From the NCBI RefSeq assembly GCF_046237015.1, contig NZ_JBJYIN010000002.1, positions 62,001 to 126,000 of the forward strand: a DNA stretch of 64,000 bases, written 5' to 3'. The translations under genes and the position numbers were made by a program. Below, piece after piece: positions 1 to 7,823 of the stretch. The stretch's first letter is position 1. Each line of letters opens with the position of its first letter. The DNA comes from JBJYIN01 sp046237015 (GTDB taxonomy: Bacteria > Pseudomonadota > Gammaproteobacteria > Enterobacterales > Enterobacteriaceae). The notes under the pieces are model-generated. The model was given only the letters and a program-made list of their open reading frames with translations, did not search any database and was not told where the DNA came from.

Positions 1-114
1 TAGCGGAAGCGGGGAATTGGGACATTGTGAGCCAGATCAAATTTTAAAACAGTGACTTAATTGGTTGATACTACCTGCCTGTGGAAGGTAATCAAGTATT
101 TTAGTAAAAAATAC

Positions 115-143
115 TGGAGGCAATCGATTACGCTCTGTATAAT
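115..143 (+). promoter_or_regulatory. Possible guaB promoter
   Basis: A perfect TATAAT lies at 138-143. The hexamer 17 bp upstream (TGGAGG, 115-120) is a poor -35 match. It sits about 50 bp before the chosen guaB start, so it is a reasonable main promoter, but no clear PurR operator was found. Confidence 0.4.
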
Positions 144-195
144 GCCACGGCAATATTTTATCTATTCTTACACCCACCTTGGTGAGATATTGCCC

Positions 196-1662
196 ATGCT
201 ACGTATTGCTAAAGAAGCCCTGACGTTTGATGACGTCCTCCTTGTTCCTGCTCATTCCACTGTTCTGCCTAATACCGCTGACCTGTCGACTCAACTGACG
301 AAAAACATTCGCCTGAATATTCCTATGCTGTCTGCTGCGATGGATACCGTGACCGAATCCGGTCTGGCCATTGCGTTGGCGCAGGAAGGCGGTTTGGGTT
401 TTATCCACAAAAACATGTCGATTGAGCGTCAAGCTGAAGAAGTGAGCCGCGTGAAGAAACACGAAAGCGGTGTTGTGGTTGATCCACAGACGGTTACCCC
501 GGAAACCACACTGCGTGAAGTGAAAGCACTGACCGAACGTAATGGCTTTGCTGGCTACCCGGTTGTCGCGCAAGACAACGAACTGGTGGGTATCATCACC
601 GGTCGTGACGTGCGTTTTGTTACCGATCTGGAAAAACCAGTTAGCGCGTTCATGACGCCAAAAGAGCGTTTGGTCACCGTTAAAGAAGGTGAAGCGCGTG
701 ATGTCGTGTTGCAAAAGATGCACGAAAAACGCGTTGAGAAAGCGCTGGTAGTTGACGACAAATTCCACCTGATCGGCATGATCACAGTAAAAGATTTCCA
801 GAAAGCAGAACGTAAACCTAACGCTTGTAAAGACGAACATGGTCGCCTGCGTGTTGGCGCAGCGGTCGGTGCTGGCGCGGGTAATGAAGAGCGCGTTGAT
901 GCGCTGGTTGCCGCCGGTGTTGACGTTCTGTTGATCGACTCCTCACACGGCCATTCTGAAGGCGTATTGCAGCGTATTCGCGAAACGCGTGCTAAATACC
1001 CGAATCTCGAAATCATCGGCGGTAACGTTGCGACGGGTGCGGGTGCGAAAGCACTGGTTGAAGCGGGCGTCAGCGCGGTGAAAGTAGGTATCGGCCCGGG
1101 TTCTATCTGTACGACGCGTATCGTGACTGGCGTAGGTGTACCACAAATTACGGCGATCTCCGATGCGGTTGAAGCGCTGGAAGGCACCGGCATTCCCGTT
1201 ATCGCCGACGGCGGTATTCGTTTCTCTGGCGATATCGCGAAAGCCATCGCCGCAGGCGCAGCCTGTGTCATGGTCGGTTCTATGCTGGCAGGAACAGAAG
1301 AATCTCCAGGCGAGATCGAACTGTATCAAGGCCGTTCATTTAAGTCTTATCGTGGTATGGGATCGCTGGGCGCGATGTCCAAAGGTTCTTCCGACCGTTA
1401 TTTCCAAAGTGATAATGCTGCCGATAAGCTGGTGCCAGAAGGTATAGAAGGTCGTGTCGCCTACAAAGGCCGTCTTAAAGAGATCGTTCATCAGCAGATG
1501 GGTGGCTTGCGTTCCTGTATGGGGCTGACTGGATGTGGAACCATTGATGAACTGAGAACTAAAGCTGAGTTTGTTCGCATCAGCGGTGCGGGGATTCAGG
1601 AAAGTCATGTTCATGATGTCACCATCACCAAGGAGTCACCAAATTACCGTATGGGATCATAA
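196..1662 (+). CDS. guaB: Inosine-5'-monophosphate dehydrogenase
   Basis: Catalyses the NAD-dependent oxidation of IMP to XMP, the first committed step of GMP synthesis in the cytosol. The reading frame stays open further upstream, but the start at 196 (MLRIAKEAL) gives 488 residues, the usual length of enterobacterial GuaB. Two CBS domains interrupt the barrel at roughly residues 90-205. The catalytic loop is visible as GSICTTRIVTGVG near residue 305, with the active-site Cys, followed by the mobile flap region around residues 400-420. It is followed by guaA on the same strand after 120 bp, the standard guaBA arrangement. Nothing is unusual in the protein. Confidence 0.97.
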   Translation: MLRIAKEALTFDDVLLVPAHSTVLPNTADLSTQLTKNIRLNIPMLSAAMDTVTESGLAIALAQEGGLGFIHKNMSIERQAEEVSRVKKHESGVVVDPQTVTPETTLREVKALTERNGFAGYPVVAQDNELVGIITGRDVRFVTDLEKPVSAFMTPKERLVTVKEGEARDVVLQKMHEKRVEKALVVDDKFHLIGMITVKDFQKAERKPNACKDEHGRLRVGAAVGAGAGNEERVDALVAAGVDVLLIDSSHGHSEGVLQRIRETRAKYPNLEIIGGNVATGAGAKALVEAGVSAVKVGIGPGSICTTRIVTGVGVPQITAISDAVEALEGTGIPVIADGGIRFSGDIAKAIAAGAACVMVGSMLAGTEESPGEIELYQGRSFKSYRGMGSLGAMSKGSSDRYFQSDNAADKLVPEGIEGRVAYKGRLKEIVHQQMGGLRSCMGLTGCGTIDELRTKAEFVRISGAGIQESHVHDVTITKESPNYRMGS

Positions 1663-1697
1663 GGTGATTTAACGGAATAAATCCGTCATACTTCGCG

Positions 1698-1733
1698 CCG
1701 CGCTGAATTTTCCATCTGTGCCATTCAGCGCGG
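1698..1733 (+). other. Hairpin in the guaB-guaA spacer
   Basis: CCGCGCTGAAT (1698-1708) pairs perfectly with ATTCAGCGCGG (1723-1733), an 11-bp stem with a 14-nt loop. No U-run follows at once, although a T-rich stretch begins about 15 nt later. It may act as a partial terminator or an mRNA stabiliser between guaB and guaA. Confidence 0.5.
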
Positions 1734-1782
1734 TTAGTCGGGTTTACTTTTTTCGCTTTTAGCTTGTTGGAACACACGCCTC

Positions 1783-3360
1783 ATGACTCAAAACATTCAT
1801 CAACATCGCATTCTTATTCTGGATTTCGGTTCGCAGTATACGCAACTGGTTGCACGACGCGTTCGTGAACTGGGTGTTTATTGTGAACTGTGGGCCTGGG
1901 ATGTGACGGAAGCCCAGATCCGTGATTTCAATCCAAATGGCATTATTTTGTCCGGCGGCCCGGAAAGTACCACCGAATTTAATAGCCCACGAGCGCCGGA
2001 ATATGTGTTTCAGGCGGGGGTGCCCGTTTTAGGGGTGTGCTATGGCATGCAAACAATGGCGATGCAATTGGGTGGCCACGTTGAAGGTTCCAGCGAGCGT
2101 GAATTTGGCTACGCGCAGGTGGAAGTGAAAACGGATAGCCTGCTGGTTCGCGATATTCAGGATGCGTTGAGTACCGCAGGTTCTCCGTTGCTGGATGTCT
2201 GGATGAGTCATGGTGATAAGGTCACCGCGATTCCGCAAGGGTTTGAAACCGTTGCCAGTACGGATACCTGCCCGTTTGCCATTATGGCGAACGAAGAGAA
2301 GCGTTTTTACGGCGTGCAGTTCCACCCTGAAGTCACTCACACCCGTCAGGGTCAGCGCATGCTGGAACGTTTTGTGCGTGACATCTGCCAGTGTGAAGCA
2401 CTGTGGACGCCCGCTAAAATTATTGATGATGCGGTGACTCGTCTTCGTGAGCAAATCGGTAACGACAAGGTGATTCTTGGTCTGTCCGGCGGGGTGGATT
2501 CTTCCGTGACCGCAATGTTGCTGCACCGTGCGATTGGTGATCGTCTGACCTGCGTATTTGTTGATAACGGTCTGTTGCGCCTGAACGAAGCCGATCAGGT
2601 GCTGGAAATGTTCGGTGATCATTTCGGCCTAAACATTGTGCATGTGGCGGCGGAAGATCGCTTCCTGAGCGAACTGGCGGGTGAAAACGATCCGGAAGCT
2701 AAGCGTAAAATCATCGGTCGCGTGTTTGTTGAAGTGTTCGATGAAGAAGCCAGTAAACAGTCTGAAGTTAAATGGCTGGCGCAAGGCACTATCTATCCGG
2801 ACGTAATCGAATCAGCGGCTTCTGCCACGGGCAAAGCGCATGTGATCAAGTCACACCACAACGTTGGCGGCCTGCCGAAAGAGATGAAGCTGGGTCTGGT
2901 TGAACCGCTGAAAGAGCTGTTCAAAGATGAAGTCCGTAAGATCGGTCTGGAACTGGGTCTGCCGTACAACATGCTGTATCGCCATCCGTTCCCAGGTCCT
3001 GGTTTGGGCGTGCGCGTACTGGGCGAAGTGAAGAAAGAATACTGTGACCTGCTGCGTCGTGCGGATGCAATCTTCATTGAAGAACTGCATAAGGCCGATC
3101 TGTACAATAAGGTTAGCCAGGCGTTCACCGTCTTCCTGCCTGTTCGTTCAGTGGGCGTGATGGGCGATGGCCGTAAATACGATTGGGTTGTTTCGCTGCG
3201 TGCGGTTGAAACAATCGACTTTATGACCGCTCATTGGGCACACTTGCCATATGATTTCCTTGGCCGTGTTTCCAACCGCATCATCAACGAAGTCGATGGT
3301 ATCTCTCGTGTGGTTTATGACGTATCGGGCAAACCACCAGCGACGATCGAGTGGGAATGA
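1783..3360 (+). CDS. guaA: GMP synthase (glutamine-hydrolysing)
   Basis: Amidates XMP to GMP using glutamine and ATP. The N-terminal class I glutamine amidotransferase domain carries the nucleophile in GVCYGMQ (Cys86) and the His/Glu pair in FHPEVTH (about residues 181-185). The ATP-pyrophosphatase domain has the PP-loop SGGVDSS near residue 235, and the C-terminal dimerisation domain ends in ATIEWE. The length, 525 residues, equals the family norm. It is second in the guaBA operon and is followed by a strong intrinsic terminator. Confidence 0.98.
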   Translation: MTQNIHQHRILILDFGSQYTQLVARRVRELGVYCELWAWDVTEAQIRDFNPNGIILSGGPESTTEFNSPRAPEYVFQAGVPVLGVCYGMQTMAMQLGGHVEGSSEREFGYAQVEVKTDSLLVRDIQDALSTAGSPLLDVWMSHGDKVTAIPQGFETVASTDTCPFAIMANEEKRFYGVQFHPEVTHTRQGQRMLERFVRDICQCEALWTPAKIIDDAVTRLREQIGNDKVILGLSGGVDSSVTAMLLHRAIGDRLTCVFVDNGLLRLNEADQVLEMFGDHFGLNIVHVAAEDRFLSELAGENDPEAKRKIIGRVFVEVFDEEASKQSEVKWLAQGTIYPDVIESAASATGKAHVIKSHHNVGGLPKEMKLGLVEPLKELFKDEVRKIGLELGLPYNMLYRHPFPGPGLGVRVLGEVKKEYCDLLRRADAIFIEELHKADLYNKVSQAFTVFLPVRSVGVMGDGRKYDWVVSLRAVETIDFMTAHWAHLPYDFLGRVSNRIINEVDGISRVVYDVSGKPPATIEWE

Positions 3361-3410
3361 TTCCGCGTCTGGCAACAGCCTACATGTAAAAGCAGAAAAG
3401 TACCTCTAAG

Positions 3411-3435
3411 CCCGCGTAACTGCGGGTTTTTTTTT
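3411..3435 (+). terminator. Rho-independent terminator of guaBA
   Basis: CCCGC (3411-3415) pairs with GCGGG (3422-3426) and is followed immediately by nine T residues (3427-3435), about 50 bp after the guaA stop. Confidence 0.92.
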
Positions 3436-3591
3436 GTCCGGCACTTTCTGACAGATGTTAGCAACGGGAAGTACGATTTCAGGTTTGAAAAAGTACCGTA
3501 TGATGTAAGGTGCTGAAGTTAGCCATCAATGGGCTTAGGTGTCTGTTAGGCAAATTTTAGCACTCGTGCATCTTTCTGATGGTTTAAATAT

Positions 3592-3607
3592 GGTCTATAT
3601 TAAGACC
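3592..3607. promoter_or_regulatory. Palindrome, possible antitoxin operator
   Basis: GGTCTATATTAAGACC has 5-bp perfect arms and lies 35 bp before the antitoxin start, where Phd/YefM antitoxins commonly autoregulate their operon. The position and symmetry are seen directly; the function is inferred. Confidence 0.4.
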
Positions 3608-3641
3608 GATATATAACCAATGACTATCGGGTGGATACATA

Positions 3642-3875
3642 ATGAAAGTAGAGACAATCAGCTACGTTAAAAAAAACGCGGCAACGCTTGATCTGTCAGA
3701 ACCCATCCTGGTCACACAAAATGGTGTGCCTGCTTATGTTATAGAGTCCTATGATCAGCAGCAGGAACGGGAAAACGCCATTGCTTTGCTGAAATTGCTG
3801 ACTCTTTCAGAGAAAGATAAATCTGAAGGGCGAGTGTTCTCAAAAGACCAATTGCTGGATGGACTTGCAGATTAA
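3642..3875 (+). CDS. Antitoxin, Phd/YefM-like
   Basis: A 77-residue protein beginning MKVETISYVKKNAATLD, with the segment PILVTQNGVPAYVIES typical of Phd/YefM antitoxins, which fold as a DNA-binding N-terminal half. The C-terminal half (about residues 45-77) would wrap the toxin. It lies 20 bp upstream of a RelE/ParE-like toxin gene, the normal antitoxin-first order, and a small palindrome precedes it. The expected role is neutralising the toxin and repressing the operon. Confidence 0.82.
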   Translation: MKVETISYVKKNAATLDLSEPILVTQNGVPAYVIESYDQQQERENAIALLKLLTLSEKDKSEGRVFSKDQLLDGLAD

Positions 3876-3895
3876 ACCAGAGTTAAGGGACTTCC

Positions 3896-4228
3896 ATGGA
3901 ACAGCAGGTTACCTTTGAGTACACGCTTACTGTAAAGCACTGCATCGACACCATAGCGGGTTATCTCCGCCGTGTCGATGTCGAGCCGCGTCCGGTTATT
4001 GCGGATATACTCATACAGTTTGAGAGTACCGTTGGCCAGTTCCCGCTGGGATGCCAGATTTGTCCTGAGTTGCTGAAAATTGGTTGTGCTAAGTACCGGG
4101 AGTTTAACCACGCTGAAGGTTATCGAGTTTTGTATTCAGTAGACGGAATGTTAGTGACAGCACATGCGATTCTGTTACATCGACAAGATATCCAGCAGTT
4201 GTTGTTCAGGCGTCTGATCATGGCCTGA
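3896..4228 (+). CDS. Toxin, RelE/ParE family
   Basis: A 110-residue protein whose C-terminal half, with YRVLYSVDGMLVTAHAILLHRQD, matches the final strands of RelE/ParE-superfamily toxins (often annotated as plasmid stabilisation proteins). RelE members cleave mRNA at the ribosome and ParE members poison gyrase; the sequence alone does not say which applies here. The gene follows the Phd/YefM-type antitoxin gene after 20 bp, so the two are probably co-transcribed. The start at 3896 is the only good ATG near the antitoxin stop. Confidence 0.78.
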   Translation: MEQQVTFEYTLTVKHCIDTIAGYLRRVDVEPRPVIADILIQFESTVGQFPLGCQICPELLKIGCAKYREFNHAEGYRVLYSVDGMLVTAHAILLHRQDIQQLLFRRLIMA

Positions 4229-4627
4229 AAACTAACGATATTTATGATGGCATCGTCTGACATTAAGATACACATTAAATATTTATAATCTATTGTAACT
4301 ACTTGGTTTATTTATTTTGTGATGTTTGAAAAGTATTCATACCGTCAAGCTGCTGCCTATGACCTGAGAATAGATGCGTTAGCATCATCCCCGTAATCTG
4401 AAATGCCATTGATCTCCTTACCCCTTACCCCGAAATACAATTAATCTAAGCATCATGAGTTGTACTCCCAACGGTATAAGGTCCGCTACGGAAATATTTT
4501 CTTGAAGAAGTATAGGAAATGCTATGCCTTTAATCCCTATGGTTTTTGCTGAGCGCAGAAGCCATGCTAATGCAACCAGCTTTGGGGTTGATCCAACATA
4601 GTTAGCCATTTGTAAAAGGAGCGACTT
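4229..4627. other. Intergenic stretch, nothing recognised
   Basis: About 400 bp of AT-rich sequence between the toxin gene and the DUF6896-HEPN gene. A 63-codon minus-strand reading frame (4418-4609) lies in it, but it lacks family features and a clear ribosome binding site. The promoter of the downstream gene is presumably here. Confidence 0.5.
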
Positions 4628-5617
4628 ATGAATGACTCACTCTTTCAGTTGATTACTGATTTTCAAGCCAGCGTTGAGTCAGCGGTGAAGCTCATGCAGC
4701 GCTCTGGTATCCGAATGCCGTCTAGCCGTGCTGCTTGGATTAATGCTGATATTCCGCATAGTGGCGACCTTGATGGTGGAGGGAAATATTACAAACATGG
4801 CGTGGGATGCTGGGTGTGCCTTAATACGGGGAATGTCGATTTTGATTTTGGTGAGCAGGGCGAAATTGGTGGGTTCAATTTATGGTGGCTCACTCAATTT
4901 GCAGGGGAACGACTTGTTGATTACGGTTTTAGTTGTGAGGATGAACTTGAGGCGTGTTTAGATACGGCCTTAGCGTCTGGAGCGCTGATTTATCCAGATA
5001 GTGACCTGTATTATATCGCCGGTGTTCCCCGTATTTATGCGATAGATATCGACTGTAGGCTTCCTGACGATATGCTTCCTGGTCGTAATCAGGATCGCGT
5101 CTTTGTTCTTCAATCGCATTATTTCCAGACCGCGGAACTTATGTTTGAAAACTATGAAAAGCTCAGCCGAAAGTGGGATAAGACTCATTATCTCAGTCAG
5201 CGCGAAGCCGTTGATCGTCGAATTTATCTTTCCACCTGGCTTGGTTTTTTAGGTGTCACATGTGAGGGATTTAAAAAGCTGAAGATGCGCCTTTTGCTGG
5301 AAAAAGAACGGCCTGAGAGTTTCAACGAACTGATTCCACTATCAGATAATATTGGACGATTGATGAAAAGAAATGCCGACTCTCTCCGGGAGTTTAGAAA
5401 TAATGTGTTCCATCTTCGCGAAAATCCTGAAGTTGTGCGTCAGTTCTTTGATAGAAATTCGGAGCGTCTGCCGTGGGCCCGTGAGCTACATGCCGCCCTC
5501 GTAAACTTTTTTTCTGCGTATCGGGTAATGTGTGAGGTGCATTACGTCATGCATGGTCGTAAGAGCGAGAGCGATTTGCGGCGTAAACGGGTAAACCGTA
5601 AGCGAAGTACGTCTTGA
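4628..5617 (+). CDS. DUF6896-like / HEPN-like fusion protein
   Basis: A 329-residue protein I cannot assign to a named gene. Residues about 50-95 carry YYKHGVGCWV...VDFDFG...GEIGGFNLWWL, a pattern that matches DUF6896 proteins as I remember them. They are small proteins often found among immunity genes, and a second one lies in this window at 32345-32731. The helical C-terminal part contains FRNNVFHLRENPE, whose Arg257-x4-His262 spacing fits the Rx4-6H catalytic motif of HEPN ribonucleases. The tail (about 311-329) is very basic. A strong ribosome binding site (AAAGGAG) precedes the start. It sits beside a toxin-antitoxin pair. A toxin or phage-defence role is inference. Confidence 0.6.
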   Translation: MNDSLFQLITDFQASVESAVKLMQRSGIRMPSSRAAWINADIPHSGDLDGGGKYYKHGVGCWVCLNTGNVDFDFGEQGEIGGFNLWWLTQFAGERLVDYGFSCEDELEACLDTALASGALIYPDSDLYYIAGVPRIYAIDIDCRLPDDMLPGRNQDRVFVLQSHYFQTAELMFENYEKLSRKWDKTHYLSQREAVDRRIYLSTWLGFLGVTCEGFKKLKMRLLLEKERPESFNELIPLSDNIGRLMKRNADSLREFRNNVFHLRENPEVVRQFFDRNSERLPWARELHAALVNFFSAYRVMCEVHYVMHGRKSESDLRRKRVNRKRSTS

Positions 5618-5744
5618 GAAGGCAATACTGACGCGTAGCGTATTGTCTAACCAACCAAATTTAAGTTGTCGGTTTCTTCAGGCAGGGACACTCTTCTATT
5701 TGCCCCAGTAATTATTTGTTAAAAATATACGTAGATATAGGGGA

Positions 5745-6620
5745 TTAAGCTGTGTTTTCCTGATCGATACTGCTGATTTCGTTTCTTAGCGCCTGAATGT
5801 TTGCTGACATCCTCCCTTTGCGCCACAACAGTTCCGTTATGACATTGCCCGAAGGTTCGTTAAAAGGATGTACGGAAATAAGGGACAAATCAGGGAACAA
5901 TGTCAGGATATGGCGGGGGACAATCCCAACGCCCATTCCTGCGGAAATACCGCCTAAGATGGCGTGATAGGAGGTCATTTCTGCAATTCTTGCTGGTTCT
6001 CGGTCATACATGTGGAACCAGTGGGTGAACCTATCTCTGTAAGAGCATCCATCCCGAAACACGAGTAGCGAGCTTTTACCGATATCATTAGGCTCTCGTA
6101 TTGCCTTATGGCCGGCCGAGGCAACGATAACTAATTCTTCGCTGAATACGGCAACTCGTTCGAGTCGATCATCCTGAGGTGCATCAGCAATGAATGCAGC
6201 ATCAAGGTGATTATTAATAAGTGATTCGTAAAGAAAACGGCTGATGCCGGTACTCAATTCTAATTCAAGGTCGGAATATCGACGATAAAGTGCAGCCAGC
6301 GGTTTTGGTAACCTGGTCGCAGCCATACTATCCATTGCCCCCAAGCGGAATTTTCCTCCTGGCTCTGCGCCTTTGACCTGACTTTCCGCTGTTGTCACCA
6401 GGGCTATAATTTGGAGTGCATGTTCATAAAGGGTCTGCCCTTCTGGTGTAAGGATAAAACGTTTTTTTTCCCGAACAAAAAGGGAGACGCCTAAAGAGTG
6501 CTCTAATTGTTGTAGACGAGTGGTAACAGCAGATGGAACGCGGTTAAGTATTTTAGCCGCCGCAGTAATACCACCATGCTCGACAAGTGCGATCAGCGTC
6601 CGAAAGTCAGCAATTTCCAC
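5745..6620 (-). CDS. LysR-type transcriptional regulator
   Basis: A 291-residue LysR regulator: winged helix-turn-helix at residues 1-60 (FRTLIALVEHGGITAAAKIL...SAVTTRLQQLE) and a periplasmic-binding-like effector domain from about residue 90. The start is GTG at 6620, chosen because GGAGA lies five bases upstream. It is divergent from the tautomerase and racemase-family genes, the classic layout of a LysR gene and its targets, with a 157-bp AT-rich region between. Its inducer cannot be read from the sequence. Confidence 0.9.
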   Translation of the reverse strand: MEIADFRTLIALVEHGGITAAAKILNRVPSAVTTRLQQLEHSLGVSLFVREKKRFILTPEGQTLYEHALQIIALVTTAESQVKGAEPGGKFRLGAMDSMAATRLPKPLAALYRRYSDLELELSTGISRFLYESLINNHLDAAFIADAPQDDRLERVAVFSEELVIVASAGHKAIREPNDIGKSSLLVFRDGCSYRDRFTHWFHMYDREPARIAEMTSYHAILGGISAGMGVGIVPRHILTLFPDLSLISVHPFNEPSGNVITELLWRKGRMSANIQALRNEISSIDQENTA

Positions 6621-6777
6621 ATATTCTCCAAAGCAGAAAATGTTTGTTAGTTTTATTCAATTGAAAAGAAATAATGTTTTATATAACTTCCTTAAAAACA
6701 GCAAGTTGATTTAATCCGATATTGCTGTTAGTGAAGCTAATTTAATTATAAAAATCAATATATTAAAAGGATATAGC

Positions 6778-7002
6778 ATGCCATATGTAAACATCAAAGT
6801 GACTGGCGGTGCGGAAGCACCATCAGCGGAACAAAAAAGCGAGCTTATTCGTGAGGTTACACTGCTGTTAGCCAGAGTGCTCAATAAGAATCCTGCAACG
6901 ACGGTTGTGATTATCGATGAGGTTGATATGGATAACTGGGGAGTTGGTGGTGAAAGTACAACCGTTCGGCGTAATAAGCAGAAATCGTCATCATCACATT
7001 AA
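6778..7002 (+). CDS. 4-Oxalocrotonate tautomerase family protein
   Basis: A 74-residue protein beginning MPYVNIKVTGG. Pro2 becomes the N-terminal catalytic base of this superfamily after Met removal. The body follows the 4-OT pattern (KSELIREVTLLLARVLNKNP...TTVVIIDEVDMDNWGVGGES). The last ten residues, basic and Ser-rich, extend beyond the usual 62-residue enzyme. AAAGGA provides a good ribosome binding site. It is probably co-transcribed with the racemase-family gene 24 bp downstream. The substrate is unknown, but the pairing suggests processing of a small keto or amino acid. Confidence 0.85.
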   Translation: MPYVNIKVTGGAEAPSAEQKSELIREVTLLLARVLNKNPATTVVIIDEVDMDNWGVGGESTTVRRNKQKSSSSH

Positions 7003-7026
7003 ACTGATTGTTGAGACTGAGCTGAA

Positions 7027-7731
7027 ATGAAAAAATTAGGGTTAATTGGTGGCATTGGGCCAGAGTCGACACTTTTGTATTATCGTAAACTGGTTTATGA
7101 AGTACATCGGCGGGTTGGTGGTTCCTTTTTCCCTAATTTGACTATTGAAAGCCTAAATGTTTTTGATGTGTTGACCATGTGCCAGAACAAAGATTATGAC
7201 GCTCTAGTCAGTTATCTGATGGTGGGGATCAAGAACTTGGTAGCTGCTGGTGCAGAAGTCGTTGCACTTACTGGTAATACCCCGCATATCGTGTTCGATG
7301 AATTGCAAGAACAAGCAACAGTTCCTCTGATTAGCATAATTGAATCTACCTGTGATGAGGCAAGACGTCTCAATAAAACCAAAGTTGGACTATTGGGAAC
7401 ACGTTTTACGATGGAGTCTGACTTTTTCAAAAAAGCATTTCGAGATAAAAGTATTGCAGTTGTTGTACCGACTCAAAATGAAATCGACTTTGTTGCTCAA
7501 ACGATCGCTGAAGAACTAGAACATGGCATTGTAAAAGAAGAGACCTATGCGCGTTTTAGCAATATCGTTGAAAGAATGAAAAGAGAGCAATGCATTGATG
7601 CTGTTGTGCTTGGATGTACAGAATTACCTTTGCTATTTGGTCAGCGCCAACAATCGGTCGATTGTTTGGATACGATGGAAATACATATCAACGCGTTAAT
7701 TGCGGTGATGTTAGGGAATCATGTCCCCTGA
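7027..7731 (+). CDS. Aspartate/glutamate racemase family protein
   Basis: A 234-residue member of the Asp/Glu racemase superfamily (GLIGGIGPESTLLYYRKL at the N-terminus, LGCTELPLL near the C-terminus). Classic racemases use two Cys residues. Here the second is present (Cys197) but the residue before the NTPH motif is Gly83. The Escherichia coli homologue YgeA, as I recall it, has Thr83/Cys197. A one-Cys enzyme could have one-sided racemase activity or a different reaction. It forms an apparent operon with the tautomerase gene under a divergent LysR gene. Confidence 0.82.
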   Translation: MKKLGLIGGIGPESTLLYYRKLVYEVHRRVGGSFFPNLTIESLNVFDVLTMCQNKDYDALVSYLMVGIKNLVAAGAEVVALTGNTPHIVFDELQEQATVPLISIIESTCDEARRLNKTKVGLLGTRFTMESDFFKKAFRDKSIAVVVPTQNEIDFVAQTIAEELEHGIVKEETYARFSNIVERMKREQCIDAVVLGCTELPLLFGQRQQSVDCLDTMEIHINALIAVMLGNHVP

Positions 7732-7764
7732 GCTATTGGTTATCCGATCCTAATGATCAGATTT

Positions 7765-7791
7765 CGAGAGCAAAGCAGACCTTTGCTCTCG
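7765..7791. terminator. Hairpin between convergent genes
   Basis: CGAGAGCAAAG (7765-7775) and CTTTGCTCTCG (7781-7791) form a perfect 11-bp stem with a 5-nt loop, between the convergent ends of the racemase-family and ABC-ATPase genes. There is no long U-run on either side, so termination strength is uncertain. Confidence 0.65.
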
Positions 7792-7823
7792 GATTGATGT
7801 CGTGATAATTGGCTTGCTGACTC

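Noticed and set aside
555..1271. 238-codon minus-strand frame antisense to guaB
   Set aside because: Low-complexity Ala/Pro/Ser/Thr-rich product, exactly mirrored in a highly conserved gene; a codon-bias shadow.
4418..4609. 63-codon minus-strand frame upstream of the DUF6896-HEPN gene
   Set aside because: No family pattern, weak ribosome binding site, and it lies in the likely promoter region of a better supported gene.
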